Source: Pseudomonadota bacterium (lineage in GTDB: Bacteria > Pseudomonadota > Alphaproteobacteria > Caulobacterales > Caulobacteraceae). Taken from it: a stretch of DNA of 10,263 bases. This document shows positions 1 through 7,392 of the stretch, piece after piece. How positions within the stretch are numbered: position 1 is the first letter of the stretch; each line of letters starts with the position of its first letter. Both the position numbers and the translations under genes were made by a program. Where the stretch lies: assembly GCA_023436945.1 (NCBI GenBank), contig JAEZHG010000085.1, positions 1 to 10,263 on the forward strand, written 5' to 3'. The notes beneath the pieces were generated by a model that had not been told where the DNA came from, made no database searches, and saw only the letters and a program-made list of their open reading frames with translations.

Positions 1-1
1 C

Positions 2-619
2 CGCTGTGCCCAATCAGGTTTCCGTCGTCAGGGGCAGGCCTGCACCTCGACCCAGCGCCTGTTTGTCCAGCGCTCGGTTATGGACCGCTTTGTGCCGATG
101 CTGATGGAGCAGATCGCCGCGCTCAAGGTCGGTGATCCGAGCGACCCCGCCACCGATGTCGGCCCGATGATCGATGCCCGCGAGGCTGCCCGTGCCGAGG
201 CTTGGGTCAATGAGGCCGTTGCTGCCGGTGCCCGGGTTCTGTGCGGCGGTAAGCGCGTGGGCGCGATCCTCTATCCCACCGTTCTGGAAAATACCGAGCG
301 CAACATGAAGGTCCGCTGCGAGGAGATCTTTGCGCCGGTTCTTTCCATCATTCCTTTCGACGCCCTCGATGATGCCATCACCGAGGTGAACGCCACACCC
401 TTTGGTCTGGCCGCCGGAGTTTTCACCCGCGACATCTCTGCCGCAATGCACGCCTCACAACGCCTGCACGTCGGCATCGTCCATATCAACGAGGCCTCCA
501 GCAGCCGTGTCGATTTGATGCCCTTCAGCGGCGTCAAAGACAGCGGCGTGGGCGTCGAGGGTCCCCGCTACGCCATGCGCGAGATGACGGAAGAGCGTCT
601 CGTCACAATCACCCTCTGA
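2..619 (+). CDS. Aldehyde dehydrogenase, NAD(P)-dependent, C-terminal part (5' end outside window)
   Basis: The window opens inside the gene; 205 residues plus the stop codon are visible, less than half of the roughly 480 usual for the family. The reading frame is open from base 2, so the methionine at 80 is internal. The visible part starts just before the catalytic loop, GQACTSTQRLFV, whose Cys (codon 41-43) is the expected nucleophile. EEIFAPV (from base 320) carries the conserved Glu and Phe that hold the nicotinamide ribose. MPFSGVKDSGVGVEGP and a C-terminal EMTEERLVTI segment follow. These last motifs fit the branch that holds phosphonoacetaldehyde, lactaldehyde and glyceraldehyde-3-phosphate dehydrogenases, but the substrate cannot be read. 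It is soluble and cytoplasmic and oxidises an aldehyde to an acid. Its stop lies 10 bases before the ThDP gene, so it is probably co-transcribed and may use the aldehyde that enzyme releases. Confidence 0.93.
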   Translation, partial: RCAQSGFRRQGQACTSTQRLFVQRSVMDRFVPMLMEQIAALKVGDPSDPATDVGPMIDAREAARAEAWVNEAVAAGARVLCGGKRVGAILYPTVLENTERNMKVRCEEIFAPVLSIIPFDALDDAITEVNATPFGLAAGVFTRDISAAMHASQRLHVGIVHINEASSSRVDLMPFSGVKDSGVGVEGPRYAMREMTEERLVTITL

Positions 620-624
620 GGGAG
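618..624 (+). promoter_or_regulatory. Ribosome binding site of the ThDP enzyme gene
   Basis: GAGGGAG overlaps the aldehyde dehydrogenase stop codon and lies 5 bases before the ATG at 630. It supports that start and suggests that ribosomes finishing the upstream gene reload here. Confidence 0.7.
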
Positions 625-629
625 CTTGT

Positions 630-2378
630 ATGTCCACCCATAGTGTAACTGCTGCCGTTTTCATGGCTCAGGCCCTCAAGGCCGAAGGGGTCGAGAAGGT
701 CTTTGGCCAGTGCGGCCATACCAACTACGCCCTGATCGACGCCTGCGACCGCGTCGGCATCGAATATGTCTCCTTCCGTCACGAACAGCAGGCCGTTCAT
801 GCGGCTGACGCCTACTATCGCGTCTCGCGCAAACTGGCGGTCATCAATGTCCACCTGTCGCCGGGCCTGACCAACACCATCACGGGCATAGCTTCGGCCG
901 CCATGGATGGCACGCCGATGCTGGTGATCTGCGGCAATACCCCGTCCTACCACCACCCGCGCGAAGCCCACCAGGCGATGCGCCTGCATGCCGATGCCTC
1001 GCAAGGCGACATGCTGCGCCCGATTTGCAAGCGCGTTTGGCGCGTCGATATCGCCGAGCATCTGCCCGATGTGATGCATCGTGCCCTAAATATCGCCCAG
1101 ACAGGCCGCCCCGGTGCTGTGCTTCTGGACATACCGATGGACATCTTCGCCAAGAAGCTGTCGGTCGATCCCGAGACTTTGAATCGCCGCCCGAATTACC
1201 CTCGTTCGGTTGGCGCACCGGACGGCTTGGCAGAGGCCGTAAAGGCCCTGCGTTCCTCCAAGCGTCCGGTCATCTTCGCCGGTAACGGCATCGCCCTTTC
1301 GGGGGCCTATGCAGAACTTCAGGCCGTGGCTGAAACCCTGCAGGCCCCCGTCGCTACCACTCTGGTCGGCAAGGGCGTCTTCAAGGAAACCCACCCGCTG
1401 TCGCTGGGTACGACCGGCATCTGGGGGGCGCGCGTAGCCAATGAGACCGTTCACAACGCCGATGTCATCCTTGCCGTAGGCACCGCCTTTGGCGAGGCCG
1501 ACTGCAGCTCATGGCGTCAGGATCAGGTGTTCAACATCCCCGGCTCCAAGTTGATCCACATCGACATCGATCCGCAGGAGATCGGCAAGTCCTACCCTGT
1601 CGATATCGGTATCGTTGGCGATGCGGCAGCGACCCTGTCTGCCCTGAACGACCTGCTGAAGGCCGCTCCGCGCGACGAGACCAGCATCGCCGAGCAGCGC
1701 GCCGCCCTCCAAGACGGTAAGGCGCGCTGGCGCGAAGAGCTGAAAGAAACGCAGGAGATCGACACCAAGCCGATCCACCCTGCCCGCCTGCTGAAGGTCC
1801 TGTCGCAGGAAGCTCCCGACAACGCCGTCTTCGTGACGGATGTGGGCTGGAACAAGAACGGCGCGGGCCAGCAACTGGAGATCCGTGGCCGCAACGGCTT
1901 CATCACCAGCGGCGGTATGGCCACTATGGGCTATTCGCCCGCAGCCGCTGTCGGGGCAAAGTTGGGCGCACCGGACCGCAAGGTTCTGGGCCTCGTCGGT
2001 GATGGCGGCCTGATGTCTGTTCTGGGTGCGCTGACCACCGCCGTCGAGCTGGATATTCCGGTCCTGTGGGTGCTGTTCAACAACTTCTGCTACTCGACCA
2101 TCCGCACCGTCGGTACCACCTACTTCAACAACAAGAACGGCACCGAATTCAGCACGCCTGACGGCGAGCTCTACAACCCCGACTTCCAGCTTCTGGCCAA
2201 GTCATTCGGTATTGCCTCGGCCCTGATCGAGGAGCCGGCCGATCTTGAGGAAGGCGTCCGCAAGGCCATGGCCGAGGACCGTCCTTTCCTGCTCGAAGTG
2301 CGCACCCGTGGCGACGTTCCGATGCCACGCACCGGCTACTGGGATATCGCCGATTTCCTCGCGAGCGGCAATGACTGA
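630..2378 (+). CDS. Thiamine diphosphate-dependent enzyme, acetolactate synthase/decarboxylase superfamily
   Basis: This 582-residue protein has the three domains of the superfamily: a pyrimidine-binding domain (about 5-170), a central domain (about 185-325) and a pyrophosphate-binding domain (about 390-560). Glu52 in RHEQQAVHAADAYYR is the expected cofactor-activating glutamate. GDG at 457-459, followed after 24 residues by Asn484-Asn485, is the Mg/ThDP motif. TDVGW and TSGGMATMGYSPAA (from about residue 403) look more like acetolactate synthase than oxalyl-CoA decarboxylase. The retained Glu52 argues against glyoxylate carboligase, which lacks it. The N-terminal GQCGHTN and the C-terminal MPRTGYWDI are not signatures I can tie to a named enzyme. 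It probably decarboxylates a 2-oxo acid or joins carbonyl compounds; the substrate is unknown. No small regulatory subunit gene lies alongside, which speaks against biosynthetic acetolactate synthase. The gene ends inside the start of the CoA-transferase gene. Confidence 0.92.
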   Translation: MSTHSVTAAVFMAQALKAEGVEKVFGQCGHTNYALIDACDRVGIEYVSFRHEQQAVHAADAYYRVSRKLAVINVHLSPGLTNTITGIASAAMDGTPMLVICGNTPSYHHPREAHQAMRLHADASQGDMLRPICKRVWRVDIAEHLPDVMHRALNIAQTGRPGAVLLDIPMDIFAKKLSVDPETLNRRPNYPRSVGAPDGLAEAVKALRSSKRPVIFAGNGIALSGAYAELQAVAETLQAPVATTLVGKGVFKETHPLSLGTTGIWGARVANETVHNADVILAVGTAFGEADCSSWRQDQVFNIPGSKLIHIDIDPQEIGKSYPVDIGIVGDAAATLSALNDLLKAAPRDETSIAEQRAALQDGKARWREELKETQEIDTKPIHPARLLKVLSQEAPDNAVFVTDVGWNKNGAGQQLEIRGRNGFITSGGMATMGYSPAAAVGAKLGAPDRKVLGLVGDGGLMSVLGALTTAVELDIPVLWVLFNNFCYSTIRTVGTTYFNNKNGTEFSTPDGELYNPDFQLLAKSFGIASALIEEPADLEEGVRKAMAEDRPFLLEVRTRGDVPMPRTGYWDIADFLASGND

Positions 2379-3633
2379 CGCGCGCGCACATTCTCAAAGC
2401 GAACTGCATCGCAAAGACTATGCAGAGCAGGCCAGCGGCCCGTTACAGGACGTTCGCGTTCTGGACCTGTCACGCCTGTTCGCGGGCAATGTGCTGACGC
2501 AAATCCTCGGCGACTTCGGTGCCGAGGTCATCAAGGTCGAACCGCCCGCTGGCGATACCCTGCGCGGGTGGAAGACCAAAGGCGTTGCGACGCACTGGAA
2601 AATCTACGCCCGCAACAAAAAGAGCCTGTGTCTGGACCTTCGTCAGGAGCGCGCCAAGGCGCTGTTCCGTGAGCTGGTTCCGAGCGCGGACATACTGGTC
2701 GAGAGCTTCCGCCCCGGTGTTCTGGAGCGGATGGGGCTGGGGCCGGAGGTGCTGCACGAACTGAATCCTCGTTTGGTGATCGTGCGCATCTCCGGTTGGG
2801 GCCAAGACGGCCCCTATAGCCACCGCCCGGGCTTTGGCACGGTGATCGAGGGCATGTCGGGCTTTGCCGCTATCAACGGCTTTGACGACCGTGCTCCGGT
2901 ACTACCGCCCATGTATCTGGCCGATGGTGTGGCAGGAACCTATGGCGCATCGGCAGCTCTGGTCGCCTTGCGATATGCCCAGACAGAAGGAGGCAAGGGT
3001 CAGGTTATCGACCTGCCGCTCTATGATCCCCTGCTATCGCTTCTGGGGCCACAAGCTGCCAATTACCGCCTCAGCAGAACGATCCGCCGACGCGAAGGCA
3101 GCCGCTCGACCAACTCGGCTCCGCGCAATGTCTATCGCTGCAAGGATGGCAAATACGTCAGCCTGTCCGGTTCTACCCAAACCATGGCCATGCGCATTCT
3201 CAACGCCATTGGCCGTAGCGATCTGGCCACTGATCCGCGCTTTGCCACCAATGCGGATCGTCTCGAAAACGTCGAGGCACTCGATGACGCCATCGGTGCG
3301 TGGATGGCCCGCTATACCCAGTCCGAGGTCGTCACCCATATGGAGGCCGCAGAGGTCACGGTTGGGCCGATCTATGATGTGTCGCAGATCCTCAGCGATC
3401 CACACGTCATCGAGCGCGAGATACTGGCCGACTATCCGGACGACGAACTGGGCCAGTTGCCGATGCACCACGTCTCGCCCCGCCTGAGCGAGACCCCCGG
3501 CAACATCCACATGCCCTCGCCGCGTCTAGGCCAGCACAACCGCGAAATCCTCGCCGAGTTGAACATCAGCGAAGACGAGATTTCCGGCCTCTATACGCAG
3601 GGTGTGCTGCTGACCGAAGGAGATGCGGCATGA
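2371..3633 (+). CDS. Class III CoA-transferase (CaiB/BaiF/formyl-CoA transferase family)
   Basis: The 420-residue product transfers CoA between a donor thioester and a carboxylic acid. The N-terminal VRVLDLSRLFAG, GDFGAEVIKVEPP and RNKKSLCLDLR (residues 28-90) and SFRPGVLERMGLG are classic family segments. Asp185 in YLADGVAGTYGA aligns by eye with Asp169 of formyl-CoA transferase, the residue that forms the acyl-aspartyl anhydride. GKGQVIDLPLYDPLLSLLG and a SAPRNVYRCKDGKYVSL stretch follow. I chose the ATG at 2371 although the frame is open further upstream: it gives the family's usual length, begins just before the conserved N terminus, and overlaps the previous gene by 8 bases. Its ribosome site (GAGCGG, 2363-2368) is weak, which fits translational coupling. 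Members include formyl-CoA, succinyl-CoA:itaconate and carnitine CoA-transferases; the pair with a CitE-type lyase next door favours activation of a hydroxy-dicarboxylic acid. Confidence 0.93.
   Translation: MTDARAHSQSELHRKDYAEQASGPLQDVRVLDLSRLFAGNVLTQILGDFGAEVIKVEPPAGDTLRGWKTKGVATHWKIYARNKKSLCLDLRQERAKALFRELVPSADILVESFRPGVLERMGLGPEVLHELNPRLVIVRISGWGQDGPYSHRPGFGTVIEGMSGFAAINGFDDRAPVLPPMYLADGVAGTYGASAALVALRYAQTEGGKGQVIDLPLYDPLLSLLGPQAANYRLSRTIRRREGSRSTNSAPRNVYRCKDGKYVSLSGSTQTMAMRILNAIGRSDLATDPRFATNADRLENVEALDDAIGAWMARYTQSEVVTHMEAAEVTVGPIYDVSQILSDPHVIEREILADYPDDELGQLPMHHVSPRLSETPGNIHMPSPRLGQHNREILAELNISEDEISGLYTQGVLLTEGDAA
3616..3622 (+). promoter_or_regulatory. Ribosome binding site of the CitE-like gene
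   Basis: GAAGGAG lies inside the end of the CoA-transferase gene, 7 bases before the ATG at 3630. It is a strong site and confirms the start that overlaps the previous stop (ATGA). Confidence 0.75.
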
Positions 3634-4502
3634 CACCCCTGTGGCGCTCTTTGGTCTATGTACCGGGTCACAAGGACAAGTACCTGTCCTCTGACAAGAT
3701 AAAGCTTGCCGACGGCTTCATAGTCGATCTCGAAGACGCCGTACCGGTCAGCGAAAAGGCCGCCGCCCGCGACAATCTGGAAAAAGCCTTTGACCTGCTC
3801 GGGCGCTGGAACGGGGACCTGCTGGTCCGTGTGAACAGCGAGGCCGGTCTTATCGAGGCCGATGTGCATGCCGCCGTCACGCCCCGCACTTCGGCGCTGG
3901 TCATACCCAAGGTTAGCAGCCCCGATCAGCTTGCCGATATCGACAGCCTGATCACCGTAGCCGAGATCGCCAACGGCGTTACCGAGGGCTCTACCGGTAT
4001 TGTCGTGCTTATCGAGAGTGCGGCGGGCCTTCTTGATATGGCCGCCATACTCAAGTCCTCGAAACGGGTCCGCGCCGTCAATCTTGGCAATGAAGACCTG
4101 TGCGCGGAGCTTCGGGTCGAACCAACCGAAGAAAACCTGAGACTGCCACGCCAGATGATGGCCATCGCCGCTTGTGCAGTGGGCGTCATGCCTTTGGGAC
4201 TTGTCGGGCGCGCCACTCAGTTCGGGGATGTTGAGAACTATGAGGCCATCGCCAGCCGCTCACGCGATCTGGGTATGGCCGGTTCGACCTGCATCCACCC
4301 CAGCCAAATCGAGGTGCTCAACCGCGTCTTCTCGCCCACTGAAGGCGAGATCGCGCAGGCCCGCGCCCTGATCGAAGCCAGCCAGTCCTTTGCCGGTTCC
4401 GCCTTCGCTTTCGAAGGAAGGATGATTGACGCCCCCATTCTTTCGAGGGCGCAGCAAGTGATCAGTCACAGCGTAAAAATATCAAATAAATCAAATAGCT
4501 AA
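3630..4502 (+). CDS. CitE/HpcH-family CoA-ester lyase (malyl-CoA or citramalyl-CoA lyase-like)
   Basis: The 290-residue protein has the TIM-barrel motifs of the CitE-like lyases: RSLVYVPG (Arg6-Gly13), DLEDAVP (Asp33-Pro39), LVRVNS with Arg67, Glu129 in VLIES and Asp156 in GNEDL. The last two are the expected Mg ligands. CIHPSQI (221-227) is the usual C-terminal signature. The length matches stand-alone lyases of the malyl-CoA, beta-methylmalyl-CoA and citramalyl-CoA type. No citrate lyase alpha or gamma subunit gene is near, so it is unlikely to be part of citrate lyase. It would split a 3-hydroxyacyl-CoA bearing a 3-carboxylate into acetyl-CoA (or propionyl-CoA) plus glyoxylate or pyruvate. 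Its start overlaps the CoA-transferase stop by 4 bases, so the transferase probably supplies its substrate. The last ten residues (SVKISNKSNS) are encoded by unusually AT-rich DNA. Confidence 0.92.
   Translation: MTPLWRSLVYVPGHKDKYLSSDKIKLADGFIVDLEDAVPVSEKAAARDNLEKAFDLLGRWNGDLLVRVNSEAGLIEADVHAAVTPRTSALVIPKVSSPDQLADIDSLITVAEIANGVTEGSTGIVVLIESAAGLLDMAAILKSSKRVRAVNLGNEDLCAELRVEPTEENLRLPRQMMAIAACAVGVMPLGLVGRATQFGDVENYEAIASRSRDLGMAGSTCIHPSQIEVLNRVFSPTEGEIAQARALIEASQSFAGSAFAFEGRMIDAPILSRAQQVISHSVKISNKSNS
4472..4500 (+). other. AT-rich stretch at the 3' end of the CitE-like gene
   Basis: About 29 bases of mostly A and T in an otherwise GC-rich region encode the low-complexity protein tail just before the stop. 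The position, some 45-70 bases upstream of the receptor start, would suit promoter or operator DNA for the receptor. I could not find a convincing -35/-10 pair with proper spacing, so its role is open. Confidence 0.4.
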
Positions 4503-4527
4503 GAAGCTTCTTCGCACAGACGAAGAA
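4501..4527 (+). repeat. Palindrome and hairpin in the leader of the TonB-dependent receptor
   Basis: AAGAAGCTTCTT (4501-4512) is a perfect 12-base palindrome that starts in the CitE-like stop codon. Overlapping it, TTCTTCG (4508-4514) pairs with CGAAGAA (4521-4527) around a 6-base loop. The two structures share bases 4508-4512 and cannot form together in RNA. There is no T run after the hairpin, so it is not a typical intrinsic terminator. It may be an operator, an mRNA-processing site between the catabolic and envelope genes, or a leader structure. Confidence 0.5.
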
Positions 4528-4528
4528 C

Positions 4529-4534
4529 GGGGAG
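4529..4534 (+). promoter_or_regulatory. Ribosome binding site of the TonB-dependent receptor gene
   Basis: GGGGAG lies 7 bases before the ATG at 4542 and directly after the leader hairpin. It supports that start. Confidence 0.7.
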
Positions 4535-4541
4535 TGTAAAC

Positions 4542-7331
4542 ATGGAAGTCGCGAACGATACAGAGCGCAGAAGTACCGGTTCCAAGTCCAACCGTTTCCG
4601 TCTCGCCCTCATGGGCACGGCAGCGGCAGTCGCCTTCACTGCCTCTCCTGCCTACGCCCAACAGGCCGCGCAGGAAGAACCTGTAGAAGTTGCCGAAATC
4701 GTGGTGACCGGCACCGCCATCCGTGGCGTGGCACCGGTCGGCTCTGCCACGGTCGGTATTACCCGTGAGGACATTCAGGCCGCACCCGTGCGCGATGCCT
4801 CTTCGCTGGTCGCACAACTGCCTCAGGCATCCAGCCTCGGCACCACCTTGCAGTCCTCGGGCGGGCGCGCCGCCGGTGTGAACCTTCGCGGTCTGGGCAA
4901 CAACGCCACGCTGGTGCTGTTCGATGGCCGCCGTGTCGTTCCCCAAGGCGGCAACTCGCAAATCTCGGACCCGAACCTGATCCCGTTCAGCGCCATCGAA
5001 CGTGTCGAGGTCGTGACCGACGGCGCATCGGCCATCTATGGCTCTGACGCTGTGGCAGGCGTGGTGAACTACATCACCCGCCGCGCTTTTGACGGTGCCG
5101 AAATCACGGGCCGTACCGTTCACAGCCTCTATGACAAATACGAAATCGACGGTGTGATTGGTCGGACCTGGAAAGGCGGTTCCGTCCTCTATGCGGGTGC
5201 ATGGGACAAGAACGACAGCGTACCGCGCAGCGCTCTGCCTTTCCTGATGCAGGACCTGCGTGCCTTTGGCGGTAACGATAACCGCCTCGTCGGCACCACC
5301 GTCTATCCGGGCATCAACGGCGCATTGCTGATCGGCACTAATGTTTATGGGCTGCCTGCCGGTACCGGTCAGGTCCCGACCGCCGCCAATGTGCTTGCAC
5401 TGCAAGGTAATCCGGAGCTGTACGACTCCTCTTACCTGTATGACAACTACACCGCCCGCGAACGCTTCTCCAACATGGTCAAGGTTCGTCAGGAACTGCG
5501 GCCGGGTATGGAGATCGGTTATACCGGCATCTACAACCTGCGTAAGAACAGCTCGTTGGCCGGTGACGGTTTCGAACGTGTGGCGATCCGCCTGACGCCG
5601 AACAGCCCCTATTACATTCCGGGCATGCCCAACCCGACGGCGAACCAGACCGTTGTCTATAACTTCAGCCTGAACAATCCGGACGTCTCGCGCCACCAGA
5701 ACAACAAAGAAGAGACGCTGAACCAGTCGATCGACTTTGTGGCTGATCTGCCCAAGGACTTCCGCCTGAACGCGCTGGTCAGCTACGGCAAGACCGAGTC
5801 CTGCAACGTCTGCCAGCCGCAGGTTAACACCACGATTGCCAACGTCATCGCCAATGATCCGTCGTGGAACTTCAATCCGTTCCAGTCGGGTCCGCAAGCT
5901 GGTGCCATGGCTCTGGTCGGTGGCTTCCTGCAGCAATACGACACCACCCTGTTTGACTCGGTGGTCAAGGTTGACGGCCCGCTGTTCAATCTCCCGGCTG
6001 GCACTGTCCGCATCGCTGCAGGCGCGCAGTTCTCGCGTTACAAACTCTATCTGCACGCTCAGAACACTCTGAACCTGACCGGCACCTACCAGACCTCGCG
6101 CTTCACCAAGAGCGATCGCGAAGTCAGCTCTGCCTTTGCCGAGGTGTTCGTGCCCTTCGTCAACGAAAGCCAGAACGTCCCGTTCATTCAGAGCCTGGAC
6201 CTTAGCGCCGCACTTCGCTTCGACGACTATTCGGATGCAGGCAATACCACCAACCCGAAGGTTGGCCTGACGTGGCGCCCGAATGACGAGTTCCTTGTCC
6301 GCGGTAGCTGGGGCACCTCGTTCCGCGCTCCGACCCTGATCGAAGCCAACCCTGCTACCGTCGGCCAGACTAACCGCGTCTGGGTCAGCAACGGTCTGAA
6401 CGATCCGAACATCCCTGTGACCAACCCCGCGACGGGCCAGTCGGCCGTTCTGTCGCGCGGCGGTAATACCGCGGGCCTTCGTCCGGAATCGGCCGAGATC
6501 TGGTCGTTCGGCACCGAATACCGTCCGAACGCCCTGCCGGACCTGCGTCTGGGGCTGACCTATTATGCCGTCGATTACGAAGATCGCATCGAGAACCTGC
6601 CGAACCAGACCCTGATCCTGTCCAGCCCGGACACCTATGATCTGATGAAGGACTTCTACATTCCGGCGCTGCAACCCAGCACTTGTGTGAACGGCGACTA
6701 CTCGACCTATAACCCCGCCTATCTGAAGTGGCTCAGCGACCCGAACGCAGTCTATTCGCCATCCACCATCAATGACTGCTCGCTGATCGGCATCATCGCC
6801 GGCGGTCGCCTGAACCTCGGTCGGGTGAAGCAGTCGGGCCTCGATTTCACGGCCAACTATCGTCACGACACAGAGTTTGGCCAGTTCGTCTTCAACGCCA
6901 GCTATTCCAAGATTCTGGACCTGCAGAAGAGCGTGGTTGCCGGTGGCCCGATGTTCGACACGCTGGACACCTACGGCTTCCAGGTCTCCAACCGTGCCCG
7001 TGCAGGCGTCAGCTTCATCCGTGGCGGTCTGCGCGCAAACCTGAATGCCAGCTACATCGGCTCGTACGTCAACGACGCTACGATCACCGTGGCCGGCAAG
7101 AAGCTGCCGGACACCGAAATCCCGTCGTGGACCACCTTCGATGCCGGCCTGAGCTATGACTTCGATCAGGCAGAAAGCCCGATCCTGCGGGACCTTCGTC
7201 TGGCGGTGAACATTCAGAACGTCTTCGACAAGGATCCGCCGATCGTCCTGTCTGGCACCAGTGCTGTCGATGTGGGCAACCACAATCCATATGGCCGTAT
7301 CTGGACGATCGAGTTCACCAAGAAGTTCTAA
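4542..7331 (+). CDS. TonB-dependent outer-membrane receptor
   Basis: The 929-residue protein is an outer-membrane beta-barrel that takes up a ligand using energy passed on by TonB. A long N terminus with a basic region and a hydrophobic stretch (LALMGTAAAVAFTASPAYAQ) forms a signal peptide cut near residue 40. The TonB box AEIVVTG follows at about 50-56. The plug domain (about 60-180) shows SLVAQLPQAS, VNLRGLGNNATLVLFDGRR and IERVEVVTDGASAIYGSDA. The rest is barrel, with SWGTSFRAPTL and a C-terminal strand ending in Phe929, the usual insertion signal. Two cysteine pairs, Cys421/Cys424 and Cys715/Cys746, could form disulfides in exposed loops. The size and plug style match the large receptors of sphingomonads and Caulobacter, many of which carry carbohydrates or plant compounds rather than iron. 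No FecI/FecR genes are adjacent. The ligand is unknown; the neighbouring catabolic genes suggest a carbon source. Confidence 0.95.
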   Translation: MEVANDTERRSTGSKSNRFRLALMGTAAAVAFTASPAYAQQAAQEEPVEVAEIVVTGTAIRGVAPVGSATVGITREDIQAAPVRDASSLVAQLPQASSLGTTLQSSGGRAAGVNLRGLGNNATLVLFDGRRVVPQGGNSQISDPNLIPFSAIERVEVVTDGASAIYGSDAVAGVVNYITRRAFDGAEITGRTVHSLYDKYEIDGVIGRTWKGGSVLYAGAWDKNDSVPRSALPFLMQDLRAFGGNDNRLVGTTVYPGINGALLIGTNVYGLPAGTGQVPTAANVLALQGNPELYDSSYLYDNYTARERFSNMVKVRQELRPGMEIGYTGIYNLRKNSSLAGDGFERVAIRLTPNSPYYIPGMPNPTANQTVVYNFSLNNPDVSRHQNNKEETLNQSIDFVADLPKDFRLNALVSYGKTESCNVCQPQVNTTIANVIANDPSWNFNPFQSGPQAGAMALVGGFLQQYDTTLFDSVVKVDGPLFNLPAGTVRIAAGAQFSRYKLYLHAQNTLNLTGTYQTSRFTKSDREVSSAFAEVFVPFVNESQNVPFIQSLDLSAALRFDDYSDAGNTTNPKVGLTWRPNDEFLVRGSWGTSFRAPTLIEANPATVGQTNRVWVSNGLNDPNIPVTNPATGQSAVLSRGGNTAGLRPESAEIWSFGTEYRPNALPDLRLGLTYYAVDYEDRIENLPNQTLILSSPDTYDLMKDFYIPALQPSTCVNGDYSTYNPAYLKWLSDPNAVYSPSTINDCSLIGIIAGGRLNLGRVKQSGLDFTANYRHDTEFGQFVFNASYSKILDLQKSVVAGGPMFDTLDTYGFQVSNRARAGVSFIRGGLRANLNASYIGSYVNDATITVAGKKLPDTEIPSWTTFDAGLSYDFDQAESPILRDLRLAVNIQNVFDKDPPIVLSGTSAVDVGNHNPYGRIWTIEFTKKF

Positions 7332-7337
7332 TCCGTC

Positions 7338-7369
7338 CCATCGGGGCGGTGGGAACATCGCCCCGATGG
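7338..7369 (+). terminator. Strong hairpin between receptor and thuA-like gene (terminator or attenuator-like)
   Basis: CCATCGGGGCG (7338-7348) pairs perfectly with CGCCCCGATGG (7359-7369). One G-U and one U-A pair extend the stem to 13 pairs around a 6-base loop (7351-7356). Only a short T-containing stretch (TCTTTC) follows, so termination is probably partial. It starts six bases after the receptor stop and ends 23 bases before the next gene. It could lower expression of the downstream genes or protect the receptor mRNA. Confidence 0.7.
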
Positions 7370-7381
7370 TCTTTCACTTAC

Positions 7382-7387
7382 GGGAGG
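7382..7387 (+). promoter_or_regulatory. Ribosome binding site that fixes the thuA-like start
   Basis: GGGAGG lies 5 bases before the ATG at 7393. The frame is open back to 7261, inside the receptor gene, but only the 7393 start has a ribosome site and gives a signal peptide at the N terminus. Confidence 0.8.
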
Positions 7388-7392
7388 AAGTG

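Noticed and set aside
2245..2370. Upstream start for the CoA-transferase, 42 codons earlier
   Set aside because: It would overlap the ThDP gene by 134 bases and add a non-family N terminus; the ATG at 2371 fits family length and operon spacing.
630..2378. Glyoxylate carboligase (Gcl)
   Set aside because: Gcl lacks the cofactor-activating glutamate, which is present here as Glu52.
630..3633. Oxalate degradation pair (oxalyl-CoA decarboxylase plus formyl-CoA transferase)
   Set aside because: The ThDP enzyme's TDVG and TSGGMATMGYSP segments look like acetolactate synthase rather than oxalyl-CoA decarboxylase, and the CitE-like lyase and aldehyde dehydrogenase do not belong to that route.
4458..4469. 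CRP/FNR-type binding site
   Set aside because: GTGA-N4-TCAC has the wrong half-site spacing for both and lies within coding sequence; it may be chance.
4508..4527. Intrinsic terminator after the CitE-like gene
   Set aside because: The 7-pair stem is AT-rich and is followed by CGGGGAG, with no T run.
4491..7358. Very long open frame (955 codons) on the minus strand opposite the receptor gene
   Set aside because: It mirrors the receptor gene, which has a full set of family motifs. Its translation has no recognisable domain and is rich in Arg, Gly, Val and Asp, as expected for the antisense of a GC-rich gene.
7261..7392. Upstream start for the thuA-like gene inside the receptor gene
   Set aside because: It would bury the signal peptide behind 44 residues, while the ATG at 7393 has a good ribosome site.
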